DNA from: Cupriavidus sp. 2SB
Lineage (GTDB): Bacteria > Pseudomonadota > Gammaproteobacteria > Burkholderiales > Burkholderiaceae
Reading direction: 5' to 3'
NCBI RefSeq assembly: GCF_005503625.1
Contig: NZ_SCMX01000001.1
Span: 62,001 to 126,000, forward strand
DNA length: 64,000 nucleotides
The translations under genes were made by a program, and so were the position numbers. The notes beneath the pieces were generated by a model. That model worked only from the letters and a program-made list of their open reading frames with translations. It had not been told where the DNA came from and made no database searches. How positions within the stretch are numbered: the stretch's first letter is position 1; each line of letters begins with the position of its first letter. Positions 25,138-34,658 of the stretch are shown here, piece after piece.

Positions 25138-25791
25138 ATGTGGCAAGACGTGTTGAGATGGGGACGCTGGGGCCTGGTGGCGCTCGGCGCGCTGTGGCTG
25201 TCGGGGTGCGCAAGCACGATCACAACCGAGGTGACCGCATTCCGCGAAGCCACTTGGCAGAACGATGCGCCGCGCACCTATGCCTTTGATCGCGCGCCCC
25301 AGCAGGAAGGCCAGCTCGATCGGCAAACCTACGAACTCTGGCTGGCGCAGGCGCTGTCCGGCCTTGGTTTCGAGCAGACGCCCGCCGCGCAGGCCCGCTA
25401 CCGGGTGACGATGGACTATGACGCGACGCCGGGCTTCGTGCGCGTGGCGGAAACCTACTACCCCGATCCCTGGTACGGCCCGTGGGGTCCCTACTGGGGA
25501 CCGTATGGCTGGTATCGCCCCTACGGCCCCTATGGCTGGGGGCCGGGATACTGGCCGCCGCAGACCGTGGTACGCGACGTGCCAGTGACATTCTCGAACC
25601 TCCGCGTCTATTTCAAGGACGCGGCCAGCGGCAAGCGCGTCTATCAGGTGACGGCACGCAACACCACCGAAGGCGGCAGCCTGACCGGTGTCATGCCGTA
25701 CATGATCCGCAGCGCGTTCCTGGATTTCCCGGCCGAAAGCGGAAGACCGCGTCGCGTCACGCTCGAAGTGGAGAAGGAAAAGAAGCCGTAA
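25138..25791 (+). CDS. DUF4136 lipoprotein with Tyr/Pro/Gly/Trp-rich segment
   Basis: The 217-residue product starts with a lipoprotein signal (WGLVALGALWLSGC) whose lipobox places the lipidated Cys at residue 24. The next residue is Ala, which favours sorting to the outer membrane. The body fits DUF4136, a family of unknown function. Between about residues 107 and 142 it carries an unusual run of short aromatic repeats (PWYGPWGPYWGPYGWY) inserted before the conserved second half. AGGGGTGAGG before the ATG supports the start. It stands alone, divergent from pepN. Confidence 0.82.
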   Translation: MWQDVLRWGRWGLVALGALWLSGCASTITTEVTAFREATWQNDAPRTYAFDRAPQQEGQLDRQTYELWLAQALSGLGFEQTPAAQARYRVTMDYDATPGFVRVAETYYPDPWYGPWGPYWGPYGWYRPYGPYGWGPGYWPPQTVVRDVPVTFSNLRVYFKDAASGKRVYQVTARNTTEGGSLTGVMPYMIRSAFLDFPAESGRPRRVTLEVEKEKKP

Positions 25792-26003
25792 GGCAGCCAA
25801 GTCAGAGGGGATGCGTGCCGCATGCATTCGTCGACATTCGTCCACTGATGAGACGACGCGCAGTGCCTGCCACTCGGCAACACGATTTTTGCGCGCAGCC
25901 CCGTGAAAAACCTTGATTTGCGCATTGCAAAGGGCCGCCAGCACGTATTGACTGGGCTAGAATGGCCCCTCGATTTTTTTCGCCTTCTCTCCTGGACACG
26001 CAG

Positions 26004-28325
26004 ATGAGCAGCAACACCCGCAGTGATGCACCGCAACATGTTCCGAACAGCCCCGAAGCGCAACTGCGCCTGGCGGCACTCGAATATCACCGCAGCCCGA
26101 CCAAGGGCAAGATTCAGGTAACGGCCACGAAGGCGCTGTCGAACCAGCGCGATCTGTCGCTGGCCTACTCGCCTGGCGTGGCGTATGCGTGCGAGGAGAT
26201 CCACAAGGACCCGGCGATGGCTGCCGAGTACACCTCGCGCGGCAACCTGGTGGCCGTGATCACGAACGGTACGGCGGTGCTGGGTCTGGGCGACATCGGC
26301 CCGCTGGCCGGCAAGCCGGTGATGGAAGGCAAGGGTTGCCTGTTCAAGAAGTTCGCGGGCATCGACGTGTTCGACATCGAACTCGATGCACGCGATCCGG
26401 ACAAGATCGTGGAAATCGTCGCCGCGCTGGAGCCCACGCTCGGCGGCGTGAACCTTGAAGACATCAAGGCGCCCGAGTGCTTCTACATCGAGAAGCAACT
26501 GCGCGAGCGCATGAATATTCCCGTCTTCCACGACGACCAGCACGGCACCGCGATCATCTCCGCCGCCGCACTGCTGAACGGCCTGAAAGTCGTGGGCAAG
26601 GAAATCGGCAAGGTCAAGCTGGCGGTCTCGGGTGCGGGCGCCGCAGCTATCGCTTGCCTGGACACCATGGTCAGCCTCGGCGTGAAGCGCGAGAACGTCT
26701 TCGTGGTGGATTCGAAGGGCGTGATCTTCCAGGGGCGCGATGCCAACATGGAGGCCAACAAGGCCCGCTATGCACAGGACACCACGGCCCGTACGCTGGC
26801 CGATATCGTCGATGGCGCCGACGTGTTCCTGGGTTGCTCCACCGCAGGCGTGCTGACGGGCGACATGGTCAAGACGATGGCCGACAAGCCCATCATCCTG
26901 GCACTGGCGAATCCGGAACCGGAAATCCGCCCGGAAGTGGCCAAGGCCGCGCGTCCGGACTGCATCATCGCCACGGGCCGCTCGGACTATCCGAATCAGG
27001 TCAACAACGTGCTGTGCTTCCCGTACATCTTCCGTGGCGCGCTCGATTGCGGCGCGACGAAGATCACGGAAGAAATGAAGCTGGCCTGCGTGAAGGCGAT
27101 TGCCGAACTGGCCGAAGCCGAACTCAACGATGCCGTGGCCGCAGCCTACGGTGGCCGTGAACTGAAGTTCGGCCCCGACTACATCATCCCGACGCCGTTC
27201 GACCAGCGCCTGATCGAGAAGATCGCACCGGCCGTGGCCAAGGCTGCCGAAGAGTCGGGCGTGGCAACGCGTCCGATCCAGGATCTCGACGCCTATCGTC
27301 AGCAACTGTCGAGCTACGTGTATCACACGGGCCTGATCATGAAGCCCGTGTTCTCCGCCGCCAAGGCAGCGCCGAAGCGCGTGGCCTATGCCGAGGGCGA
27401 AGAAGAGCGCGTGCTGCGCGCCGTGCAAAGCGTGGTCGATGAAGGCCTGGCACGTCCGATCCTGATCGGTCGTCCGCACGTGATCCAGATGCGTATCGAG
27501 AAGGCTGGCCTGCGCCTGCGTTCGGGTGTCGATTTCGAACTCATCAATCCGGAAGACGATCCGCGTTACCGCGCCTACCACGAGGCTTACCACGCGCTGC
27601 GTGGCCGCGATGGCGTGACGCCGGACATGGCCAAGGTGGCACTGCGCCGCTCGAACACGCTGATCGGCACGATGCTGATGCACATGGGCGATGCGGACGC
27701 GCTGCTGTGCGGTACGGTAGGCCGTTTCGAAGCACACCTGGAACATGTGCGCGACGTGATCGGTCTGGCGCCGGATGCCAAGGTATTTGCGGCGATGAAC
27801 GCGCTGATGCTGGAGAAGCACACGCTGTTCATCACCGACACCTTCGTCAACGACGATCCGAGCGCCGAGGAACTGGCGGCAATCGCGCAACTGGCCGCGC
27901 AGGAAATCGCGCGTTTCGGTCTGCATCCGAAGGCAGCGATGATGTCGCACTCGATGTTCGGTTCGTCGAACCGTCCGTCGGCGCAGAAGATGCGTGAAGC
28001 CGCAGCGATCCTGGCCCGCGTGGCGCCGGAACTGGAAGTCGAAGGCGAAATGCAGGGCGATGCCGCACTCGACGAAGACGTGCGCCGCCACTTCCTGCCG
28101 AGCACGAAGCTGGCTGGCAGCGCCAACCTGCTGGTCATGCCGACGCTGGATGCGGCCAACATCGCGTTCAACCTGCTCAAGATGACGGGCGGCCAGGGCG
28201 TGACGGTGGGTCCGATCCTGCTGGGCGCGGCCAAGCCGGTTCACATCCTGAACCCGCAGGCCACCACCCGCCGCATCGTCAACATGACGGCCGTGGCCGT
28301 GGCGGAAGCCAACGCGATCCGCTGA
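26004..28325 (+). CDS. maeB: NADP-dependent malic enzyme with C-terminal phosphotransacetylase-like domain
   Basis: MaeB converts malate to pyruvate and CO2 with formation of NADPH. The 773-residue product has an N-terminal malic enzyme domain (about 1-425), with [14 protein letters not shown], the metal site [12 protein letters not shown] and nucleotide motif [13 protein letters not shown]. The C-terminal domain (about 440-773) is homologous to phosphotransacetylase and in known MaeB proteins is regulatory, sensing acetyl-CoA. The start at 26004 (MSSNTRS) fits homologues; ATG at 25962 would add 14 residues. A strong terminator follows. Confidence 0.94.
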   Translation: MSSNTRSDAPQHVPNSPEAQLRLAALEYHRSPTKGKIQVTATKALSNQRDLSLAYSPGVAYACEEIHKDPAMAAEYTSRGNLVAVITNGTAVLGLGDIGPLAGKPVMEGKGCLFKKFAGIDVFDIELDARDPDKIVEIVAALEPTLGGVNLEDIKAPECFYIEKQLRERMNIPVFHDDQHGTAIISAAALLNGLKVVGKEIGKVKLAVSGAGAAAIACLDTMVSLGVKRENVFVVDSKGVIFQGRDANMEANKARYAQDTTARTLADIVDGADVFLGCSTAGVLTGDMVKTMADKPIILALANPEPEIRPEVAKAARPDCIIATGRSDYPNQVNNVLCFPYIFRGALDCGATKITEEMKLACVKAIAELAEAELNDAVAAAYGGRELKFGPDYIIPTPFDQRLIEKIAPAVAKAAEESGVATRPIQDLDAYRQQLSSYVYHTGLIMKPVFSAAKAAPKRVAYAEGEEERVLRAVQSVVDEGLARPILIGRPHVIQMRIEKAGLRLRSGVDFELINPEDDPRYRAYHEAYHALRGRDGVTPDMAKVALRRSNTLIGTMLMHMGDADALLCGTVGRFEAHLEHVRDVIGLAPDAKVFAAMNALMLEKHTLFITDTFVNDDPSAEELAAIAQLAAQEIARFGLHPKAAMMSHSMFGSSNRPSAQKMREAAAILARVAPELEVEGEMQGDAALDEDVRRHFLPSTKLAGSANLLVMPTLDAANIAFNLLKMTGGQGVTVGPILLGAAKPVHILNPQATTRRIVNMTAVAVAEANAIR

Positions 28326-28345
28326 TCCGCTGATCCGAGTAGTCG

Positions 28346-28383
28346 AAAAAAAACCGGGCCGCATATGCGGCCCGGTTTTTTTT
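28346..28383. terminator. Rho-independent terminator of maeB
   Basis: The core palindrome at 28353-28376 (ACCGGGCCGCA / TGCGGCCCGGT) is flanked by eight A on the left and eight T on the right, giving a strong terminator in both directions. Confidence 0.9.
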
Positions 28384-28451
28384 GTCGGTGCGCTGGCACT
28401 TCTGCCGGGGTGTCAGCGCGTCGGCGAGTCAGTACGCACAGTCGTGCCCGC

Positions 28452-28697
28452 TCACTGCAGCACGTTGTACTGCTCCCGCATCACCACGATGATCGAACGG
28501 GCGGCGGCCATTTGCTGCGACAAGTCATCGAAGCACTCCTGGCGGAGATCGACCTCAGCACTCCAGTTGCAACCCGTATGGTCCGGCTGATGCACACGCA
28601 TCGCGTGCAATTCCATCTCGCCGCACTCCGGGTTGTTGTCCAGGCATTGGCTCAATATGGCCATGAGTTCCGATCGGGACTTCACATAGCGCCGCAT
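28452..28697 (-). CDS. Small hypothetical protein, 81 aa
   Basis: I cannot name this family. GAGGTG lies four bases before the ATG at 28697, so translation is credible. The product contains three Cys and several His (NNPECGEMELHAMRVHQPDHTGCNW), which could bind a metal, followed by a helical second half (DDLSQQMAAARSIIVVMREQYNVLQ). It has no signal peptide. A perfect 9-base inverted repeat lies about 75 bases upstream. It converges on maeB across a region without a terminator of its own. Confidence 0.55.
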   Translation of the reverse strand: MRRYVKSRSELMAILSQCLDNNPECGEMELHAMRVHQPDHTGCNWSAEVDLRQECFDDLSQQMAAARSIIVVMREQYNVLQ

Positions 28698-28768
28698 GCG
28701 TCACCTCTCTCGTCCTGATTTACGTGGTCCGGCACACAGTCCGGAAAACCAATCTAGGTAGAAGAGAA

Positions 28769-28795
28769 CATAGTCGCCAATTGAAAGCGACTATG
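28769..28795. repeat. Inverted repeat CATAGTCGC-N9-GCGACTATG
   Basis: Perfect 9-base arms with a 9-base AT-rich centre lie between the 81-aa gene and the second porin. On the minus strand this is about 75 bases upstream of the 81-aa gene start and could be its operator, or a stem-loop in its leader. Confidence 0.45.
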
Positions 28796-28894
28796 AAGCA
28801 GCCGTTTCCCATCCTGCCGTCGTTGCGCAACGTCTTGCTGCGTCGCAGCATGTTGTGCGCAGCATTCTGCGAAAAGCGGCGGGTTCCGCGCATG

Positions 28895-28920
28895 AAAAAA
28901 GCCTGCCGCGAGGGCAGGCT
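28895..28920 (-). terminator. Rho-independent terminator of the second porin gene
   Basis: On the minus strand AGCCTGCC pairs with GGCAGGCT across a short loop and is followed by six T. It lies about 26 bases after the porin stop codon. Confidence 0.85.
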
Positions 28921-28946
28921 TTCAGGGCTGCTGTACTACCTTGCGA

Positions 28947-30050
28947 TCAGAACTTGTGACGCACGCCCACGCCGAAGCTGTCGCCGTGCTCGAGGCCCGT
29001 GATCTTGTCGTAGTAGTACGCGGCGTAGACGTCGGTACGCTTCGACAGGTTGTAGTCGTAGGCCACTGCCATCGTGTTGCGCTTGAAGCTCGACAGCTCG
29101 TTCAGCACACGGCCATACGTGTACGACGCCAGGATGTTGCCGGCGCCCACGGGAATCGACACGCCACCCTGACCGTCGATGTGCTTGATGTCGCCGTTCA
29201 CATTGTTGTTCACGTCGGTCTTGATGTACTGGCCTTGCAGGAACACCTTGACGACCTTGAAGTCGTACGAGGCGCCGGCCTGCACTGCCGTCTGCTTGTC
29301 GAAGCCGACGATGTACGGCGTGTTGGCGTTTGGCGTGGTCGGTGCGTTGGTCAGGTCGAACGGCGTGTTGTCGAACTTGACCTGCTGGAATGCCACCGTG
29401 GCTGCCACAGGACCCGAGAAGTAGGTCACGTTGCCGCCCCACTTGGCCTTGCTGGCGTTGCCGGCCGACTCACCCGCGCTGTAGATGAAGTTGGCGGTCA
29501 GGCCACCAAAGTTCGGCGTCGAGTAGACGATCGAGTTGTTCCAGCCCGAATCGCCGATGATGCCCGGGTCGTACACGCGGCCATTGTTCGCGCCGAAGTA
29601 CGTGTGGAAAATCATCGGGCTGAAGACGTACGAGTCAACCAGCGGATTGAACAGGATCGTGGAGACGAAGTAGGGCGTGGTGTTGCGGCCCAGCTTCACC
29701 GAACCATAGCGATCGTTCTGCAGGCCGACATACGCATTGCGGCTGAACATCGAGTCGCCGTTGAAGCGGCCCATGCTGCCGGAGTCGGTGCGGAAGAAAC
29801 CGTTCAGGTCGAAGATTGCCTTCGTGCCCAGGCCCAGGTCTTCCGTACCCTTGATCCCCCAGTACGACGTTTGCATGCCACCCGAGTTGGCAACGTAGGC
29901 GCGGTCCGCGCCGCCCACGCTCTTGATGCCACCGACGAACATGTCAGCCTGGCCATACAGCGTGACGCTGGATTGGGCCATGGCCGCGCCGGAGAAAAGG
30001 GTAGCCGCGATTGCCGCCAGCTTGAAAGCCGGCTTGTACTGCTTCTTCAT
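28947..30050 (-). CDS. Outer-membrane porin, Gram-negative porin family
   Basis: The 367-residue precursor has a signal peptide (AFKLAAIAATLFSGAAMA, cut after AMA) and mature start QSSVTLYGQADMFVGG. Strong beta-strand alternation, a constriction-loop-like SPMIFHTYFGANNGRVYDP and terminal VGVRHKF with final Phe mark a trimeric porin of the Burkholderiales type. It shares the fold with the porin at 13670 but is clearly diverged. GGAGG lies eight bases before the ATG. It stands directly upstream of the purine island, but no sequence evidence ties it to purine uptake. Confidence 0.92.
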   Translation of the reverse strand: MKKQYKPAFKLAAIAATLFSGAAMAQSSVTLYGQADMFVGGIKSVGGADRAYVANSGGMQTSYWGIKGTEDLGLGTKAIFDLNGFFRTDSGSMGRFNGDSMFSRNAYVGLQNDRYGSVKLGRNTTPYFVSTILFNPLVDSYVFSPMIFHTYFGANNGRVYDPGIIGDSGWNNSIVYSTPNFGGLTANFIYSAGESAGNASKAKWGGNVTYFSGPVAATVAFQQVKFDNTPFDLTNAPTTPNANTPYIVGFDKQTAVQAGASYDFKVVKVFLQGQYIKTDVNNNVNGDIKHIDGQGGVSIPVGAGNILASYTYGRVLNELSSFKRNTMAVAYDYNLSKRTDVYAAYYYDKITGLEHGDSFGVGVRHKF

Positions 30051-30264
30051 GTTTAAGACCTCCGTGGTTGTAATGCTGCTCAGAACGTTTTTTCTTGTGT
30101 GCCGGAACCCTTCAGGGTTTCTTTGGTACTACGTCCCTCGGCCGCGCTCGGAAGTCTGACTGTGCATTGGGGACCGGCGCGGCCGGGGACGTTGTTTGAC
30201 AGCAGGCATGGCTCGCTGAACGTCCCTGAATTTCTCTCTCTCTTCTACCGTTATGGTTTTGATT

Positions 30265-30795
30265 TCAGGCGGATACTAAGTCGTTCAACCGGAACTGCGC
30301 AATGCGATGGATCTGGTTGATGCAAGTTTGCAACTCGACATCGGGTGCGTTCTCCAAACGCCTTGCAAAAGCGTCGATGATGCCGTGGCGATCGTAGCCA
30401 CGAACAGCCAGGATGAAGGGGAATCCAAACTTCTGGTTGTAGGCCGCATTCAGATTCTGGAGGCGCTGGAATTCCTCCGGCGTGCATTGATCCAGTCCGG
30501 CACCGGCCTGTTCCCGCGTGGACTCCGCGGTCAGTTCGCCGCGCACCGCAGCCTTGCCCGCAAGTTCCGGGTGAGCGCGTACGAGCTTCAGTTGGGCCTC
30601 CTTGCCGGCTGCATCCACGGCACCGCGCAATGCGGTGGCGAGTTCCGCCGTGTTGGCGAAAGGTCGCTGCTTCGATGCGGCTTCGGCAAACCACGGCGAG
30701 TGCTCGTAGATGCCGCCGAGGACTTTGACGAATTCTGCTTCGGGCAGTCCATTGATCTGCGCGATGGTGTATGGGTTGTGGGTCGTTGTGCTCAT
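30265..30795 (-). CDS. uraD: OHCU decarboxylase (2-oxo-4-hydroxy-4-carboxy-5-ureidoimidazoline decarboxylase)
   Basis: UraD converts OHCU, made by the hydroxyisourate hydrolase, to S-allantoin with loss of CO2. The 176-residue all-helical product has the catalytic His in RAHPELAGKAA, the family Ser/Glu region in TAESTREQAGAGLDQ, and the C-terminal FPFILAVRGYDRHGI. Its ATG overlaps the stop of puuE by four bases, so the two genes are translationally coupled. With PuuE, UraH and PuuD nearby, the pathway from urate to allantoate is complete in this window. Confidence 0.93.
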   Translation of the reverse strand: MSTTTHNPYTIAQINGLPEAEFVKVLGGIYEHSPWFAEAASKQRPFANTAELATALRGAVDAAGKEAQLKLVRAHPELAGKAAVRGELTAESTREQAGAGLDQCTPEEFQRLQNLNAAYNQKFGFPFILAVRGYDRHGIIDAFARRLENAPDVELQTCINQIHRIAQFRLNDLVSA

Positions 30796-31736
30796 GCCTG
30801 GCTCCGGTGGGGATGGGTTTCGATCCAGTGGCGTGCGATATCGACACGCCGACAGATCCACACCTTGTCGTGCGACTGCACGTAGTCCAGGAATTTCTGG
30901 AGCGCGCGGAAGCGGCCCGGGCGGCCCAGCAGTCGGCAATGCATGCCTACCGACAGCATCTTTGGCGCGTCGAGTCCGCTCGGGTCGCCCTCGGCATACA
31001 GCACGTCGAACGCGTCCTTCAGGTACTGGAAGAATTGATCGCCGGTATTGAAGCCCTGCGGCGTGGCGAAGCGCATGTCGTTGGAGTCGAGCGTATACGG
31101 CACCACCAGGTGCGGCTTCTTCTCGCCACCGGTGACTTCCACTTCGGTCCAGAAAGGCAGGTCGTCGCCGTAGTAGTCGGCGTCGTAGAGCAGCCCGCCG
31201 TGTTCCACGACGAGGCGGCGTGTGTTGGGGCTGTCGCGGCCCGTGTACCAGCCGAGCGGCATCTCGCCGGTCAGGTCCTTGATGATCTGCATGCCGATGC
31301 GCATGTGCTCGCGCTCGGTGGCTTCGTCCATGCCTTGGTAGTGGATCCAGCGCCAGCCGTGGCAGGCGATCTCGTGACCGAGTTCGACGAACGCGCGCGT
31401 GAGTTCGGGATGGCGCTGCAGTGCCATCGATACGCCGAAGATGGTGAGCGGCAGCTTGCGTTGCTCGAACTCGCGCAGGATGCGCCAGACGCCGGCACGC
31501 GAACCGTACTCGTAGACGCCTTCCATGCTCATGTGCCGCGCGGGGTAGGCCGCGGCACCGATGATCTCGGACAGGAACTGCTCGGAAGCGGCGTCGCCGT
31601 GCAGCACGCAGTTCTCGCCGCCCTCCTCGTAATTGAGCACGAACTGCAGCGCGATGCGTGCGCCGCCCGGCCAGCGGGCGTGCGGCGGCTGGGCGCCGTA
31701 GCCGATGAGATCGCGTGGATAGTTATCGTGTTTCAT
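30792..31736 (-). CDS. puuE: Allantoinase PuuE (polysaccharide deacetylase fold)
   Basis: PuuE opens the ring of allantoin to allantoate. The 314-residue product has the NodB/polysaccharide deacetylase fold. Characteristic segments are PRDLIGYGAQPPHARWPGGARIAL near the N-terminus, VLNYEEGGENCVLHGD, and GHEIACHGWRWIHYQ with the His residues typical of the metal-free or weakly metal-bound PuuE group. This family is unrelated to the dihydroorotase-like allantoinases. It is the first gene of the puuE-uraD unit. The gap upstream to the permease gene is 209 bases and holds no other gene. Confidence 0.93.
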   Translation of the reverse strand: MKHDNYPRDLIGYGAQPPHARWPGGARIALQFVLNYEEGGENCVLHGDAASEQFLSEIIGAAAYPARHMSMEGVYEYGSRAGVWRILREFEQRKLPLTIFGVSMALQRHPELTRAFVELGHEIACHGWRWIHYQGMDEATEREHMRIGMQIIKDLTGEMPLGWYTGRDSPNTRRLVVEHGGLLYDADYYGDDLPFWTEVEVTGGEKKPHLVVPYTLDSNDMRFATPQGFNTGDQFFQYLKDAFDVLYAEGDPSGLDAPKMLSVGMHCRLLGRPGRFRALQKFLDYVQSHDKVWICRRVDIARHWIETHPHRSQA

Positions 31737-31945
31737 CTGGTTATGTTTGCTTCAGGTGCCTCAGGAGAAAACTCGGAGAAATCAAAAAAACGTTTGCTCG
31801 TCCGGCGTCCCTGGCAGCGGCTTCACTTATGCAAAGCGCGTGCCAGAAAGACTCCGGCGGGCTTGACATCGTGGCGGCAACGTGGCCACAAATTGTTGCC
31901 GCCCGATTGTCGTTCGAGATTGTTGGCGGTCAATCGTCGGCGGCG

Positions 31946-33352
31946 TTACTCCGTGCCGTGCGAGTTTGCCGCGGCGTTGCGCATGGCTTCATCGGCAGAC
32001 TGGATGCCGTTGAAGAACAGGTTCAACGCCACTGCGACGATGGTGCCGAGCACGATGCCGCTGTGCGTGAACGGGTCGGTCCACTTGGGCAGATACTGGA
32101 ACAGCGTGGGCGACAGCGTGGGAATCATGCCGAAGCCGATCGAGATCGCCACGATGAACAGGTTGTGGCGGTTCTTGTTGAAGTCGCACGAACCCAGGAT
32201 GCGGATACCCGTGGCCGCCACCATGCCGAACATCACGATGCCGGCGCCGCCGAGCACGAACTGCGGCACCGAAGCCACCACGTGGGCCATCTTCGGGAAC
32301 AGGCCGAACGCGATCAGGATCAGGCCGCCGGCTGCCGCCACGTAGCGTGAGCGCACGCCGGTTACCGTGACCAGACCCACGTTCTGCGAGAACGAGGTGT
32401 ACGGGAAGGTGTTGAACACGCCGCCGATCACCGTGCCCAGGCCATCGGCGCGCAGGCCGGCCGTCAGGTCGCTGCGGCTCAGCTTGCGGCCCGTGATGTC
32501 GGACAGCGCCAGGAACATGCCGGTGGACTCCACCAGTGTGATCAGCATGACGATGCACATCGACAGGATGGCGGTGATCTCGAATGTCGGCATGCCGAAG
32601 TGGAACGGCGTGATGACGGCCACGTAGCTCGCGTCATGCAGGCCGTCGAACGACACCTTGCCAAAGGCCATGGCCACCAGCGTGCCGACGATGATGCCGA
32701 GCAGCACCGCGCAGTTCGATACCAGTCCGCGGCCGTACTTGCTCAGCACGAGGATCACCAGCAGCACCAGCCCGGCGATGCCGAGGTTGGTCAGATCGCC
32801 GTAGGCAAGGTTGGGTACTTCCTTGACCACGCCATCGATCACGGCGCGGGTGGTGGGTTGTCCGCCACCGGCCCAGTTGATGCCCACCCGCATCAGCGAC
32901 ACACCGATCAGCGTGATCACGGTGCCGGTCACCACGGGTGGGAAGAGTCCCAGCATGCGCCCCATCATCGGCGCGATCAGGATGCCGAACAGTCCTGACG
33001 CGATCACCGCGCCATAGATGCCGAGCAAGCCGACGTTGGGATCGTTGCCGATGGCGATCATCGGTGCCACCGATGCGAACGTGACGCCCATCATCACCGG
33101 CAGCCGGATGCCGAACTTCCAGAAACCGATGGCCTGGATCAGCGTAGCCAGGCCCGCTGCGAAGAGGTCGGCATTGATCAGGAAGGCGAGCTGATCCTTG
33201 GGGAGCCTGAGCGCACCGCCGACGATCAGCGGAACCGCCACCGTGCCGGCATACATCACCAGTACATGCTGCAGGCCCAGCGCCAGCAACCGCCCGGAGG
33301 GCAGCCGCTCGTTTGTGAGATCCGTGGGGACCGTGGTGCTTGCGGAATTCAT
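31946..33352 (-). CDS. Urate/xanthine permease, NCS2 (NAT) family
   Basis: The 468-residue product has about 14 hydrophobic segments and the nucleobase-ascorbate transporter fold. The family substrate motif is QNVGLVTVTG at 323-332; other functional residues are the His in LQHVLVMYAG (29) and Glu in ITLVESTG (275). The motif version with valine after QN and the basic residues TGVRSR fit urate or urate/xanthine carriers such as UacT; the precise substrate is inferred. It brings purine into the cytoplasm by proton symport. A degenerate TTGTTGACGG site lies about 90 bases upstream at 33442, so the GntR regulator may control it. Confidence 0.88.
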   Translation of the reverse strand: MNSASTTVPTDLTNERLPSGRLLALGLQHVLVMYAGTVAVPLIVGGALRLPKDQLAFLINADLFAAGLATLIQAIGFWKFGIRLPVMMGVTFASVAPMIAIGNDPNVGLLGIYGAVIASGLFGILIAPMMGRMLGLFPPVVTGTVITLIGVSLMRVGINWAGGGQPTTRAVIDGVVKEVPNLAYGDLTNLGIAGLVLLVILVLSKYGRGLVSNCAVLLGIIVGTLVAMAFGKVSFDGLHDASYVAVITPFHFGMPTFEITAILSMCIVMLITLVESTGMFLALSDITGRKLSRSDLTAGLRADGLGTVIGGVFNTFPYTSFSQNVGLVTVTGVRSRYVAAAGGLILIAFGLFPKMAHVVASVPQFVLGGAGIVMFGMVAATGIRILGSCDFNKNRHNLFIVAISIGFGMIPTLSPTLFQYLPKWTDPFTHSGIVLGTIVAVALNLFFNGIQSADEAMRNAAANSHGTE

Positions 33353-33560
33353 GGGTGTGTCTCCTCTCCTTTGGTTTTGGATGGGAACGCGCGCCGGGTT
33401 TTACCCTTGACCGTTTTGTCGGCGCCTCTTGTCGTGGGCACTTGTTGACGGTTCTTGTCCGGTTTCCTGCCGTGCCTCTGACGGGCGAATGTGGTGGCTA
33501 AACCGGTGGGTCTGCATCGGCAACAGGGGATGGCTGTTGCCCGGCGGCGGGAACATTGCG

Positions 33561-34310
33561 CTAGGTGGAGCGGCCCAGCACGCTGCGAAGATCGAAATTG
33601 CCTGGTTCATCGGGTTGCACGCGATCGGCGCACGCGCCAAGGTGGTGCGCCATGCGCGACTTGGCGAGGGCAGCGTCGCCCTGTTCCAGTGCGTCGAGAA
33701 TCTCGTCGTGCTCGTCGAACGAACACGCGTTGTGGCCGGGGGCTTCCACGCTGGCGATCATCAGCGTCGTGCGCGACACCAGGCGACGCATCATCGTTAC
33801 CAATAGTTCGTTGCCGGACAGCTCGGCCAGTGCGGTATGGAATTCGGCGGACAAGCGAATCCAGCGCGGACGCTCGTGAGTCAGGAACGCCTGGCGCTCG
33901 TCGTTCACCATCTTGCGCAGCGGGGCGATCACGGCACGCACGTTCGGCAGGGAAGCCAGCTTGTCGAGCACGGCACGCTCGAGCATCTGGCGCAGTTCGA
34001 ACATGTCATGGGCCTCGTCCGTGGACGGGCTGGCGATGAACGCGCCACGGTTCGGTTCCAGATCCACCATGCCGTCGGCGGCCAGACGCGACAGCACCTT
34101 GCGCACGGTGTGGCGCGCGGTGGCATAGATCTCGCAAAGCGAGTGCTCCGTCAGCTTGGTGCGCGGCGGCAGGCGGTGCTCCATGATCGCGTCGTAGATC
34201 TCGTGATACATGCGCTCTTCCACCGATCCCTTGCGGGCAGGCTTGTTGTCGAGGGACGCAGGCAGTACGTCGGCGGCGGTGGGGGCAATGAGCTTGAGAT
34301 TCTTGGACAT
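33561..34310 (-). CDS. GntR family regulator (FCD domain) of purine catabolism
   Basis: The 249-residue product has an N-terminal winged helix (about 30-95, with RTKLTEHSLCEIYATARHTVRKVLSRL split over helix-turn-helix) and a C-terminal helical FCD domain (about 105-225). FCD metal ligands are plausible at FHTALAELSGN and the late His in MAHHLGACADR. It is divergent from uraH-puuD, and the 348-base gap holds three TTGT-NN-ACAA type sites, so it probably represses both sides and responds to a purine intermediate, as described for GntR regulators of purine use in other bacteria. The start ATG at 34310 has only a weak binding site; a TTG at 34325 is less likely. Confidence 0.85.
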   Translation of the reverse strand: MSKNLKLIAPTAADVLPASLDNKPARKGSVEERMYHEIYDAIMEHRLPPRTKLTEHSLCEIYATARHTVRKVLSRLAADGMVDLEPNRGAFIASPSTDEAHDMFELRQMLERAVLDKLASLPNVRAVIAPLRKMVNDERQAFLTHERPRWIRLSAEFHTALAELSGNELLVTMMRRLVSRTTLMIASVEAPGHNACSFDEHDEILDALEQGDAALAKSRMAHHLGACADRVQPDEPGNFDLRSVLGRST

Positions 34311-34423
34311 CCTGGACACTCGCAAAAAAGCTGAAGGGGCGATGGTCAGTGATCGTAGCGACCGGTCATCAGATCGACATCAAGCGTCTTGATATTGGTC
34401 ATACGGCTGCATGGATCTAAAAA

Positions 34424-34487
34424 TTGTTGACAATTATTTGGATATGCAAGCACCATTGTCAACAAAACCGAGTACGGTTTTTGACAA
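34424..34487. promoter_or_regulatory. Operator array TTGT-NN-ACAA in the GntR/uraH gap
   Basis: Three 10-base sites are seen: TTGTTGACAA (34424-34433), TTGTCAACAA (34456-34465) and TTTTTGACAA (34478-34487). The first two, each with one more base, are exact inverted copies of each other over 11 bases. On the minus strand the middle site contains TTGACA, which with AAATAA 17 bases further on could be the promoter of the regulator gene, implying autorepression. Confidence 0.65.
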
Positions 34488-34658
34488 CCGCGGGTATCTA
34501 CCGAGTTGTCACCGGGTCGGTGCAGGCGCATTGTCGCCACGCACCAACCTAGCGCCGGGATGCGTTGAAATACGTACCGAGCGGGCACCATTCCCCACAA
34601 ATGGTGCTAGTGAAGGCAGCGGCGCCCCTCACAACCCACACTCCAAAGGAAGAACAGG

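Noticed and set aside
25644..28364. Open frame of about 900 codons on the minus strand opposite maeB
   Set aside because: The plus strand encodes a complete malic enzyme with all motifs. The antisense product is low-complexity in His, Arg and Ala.
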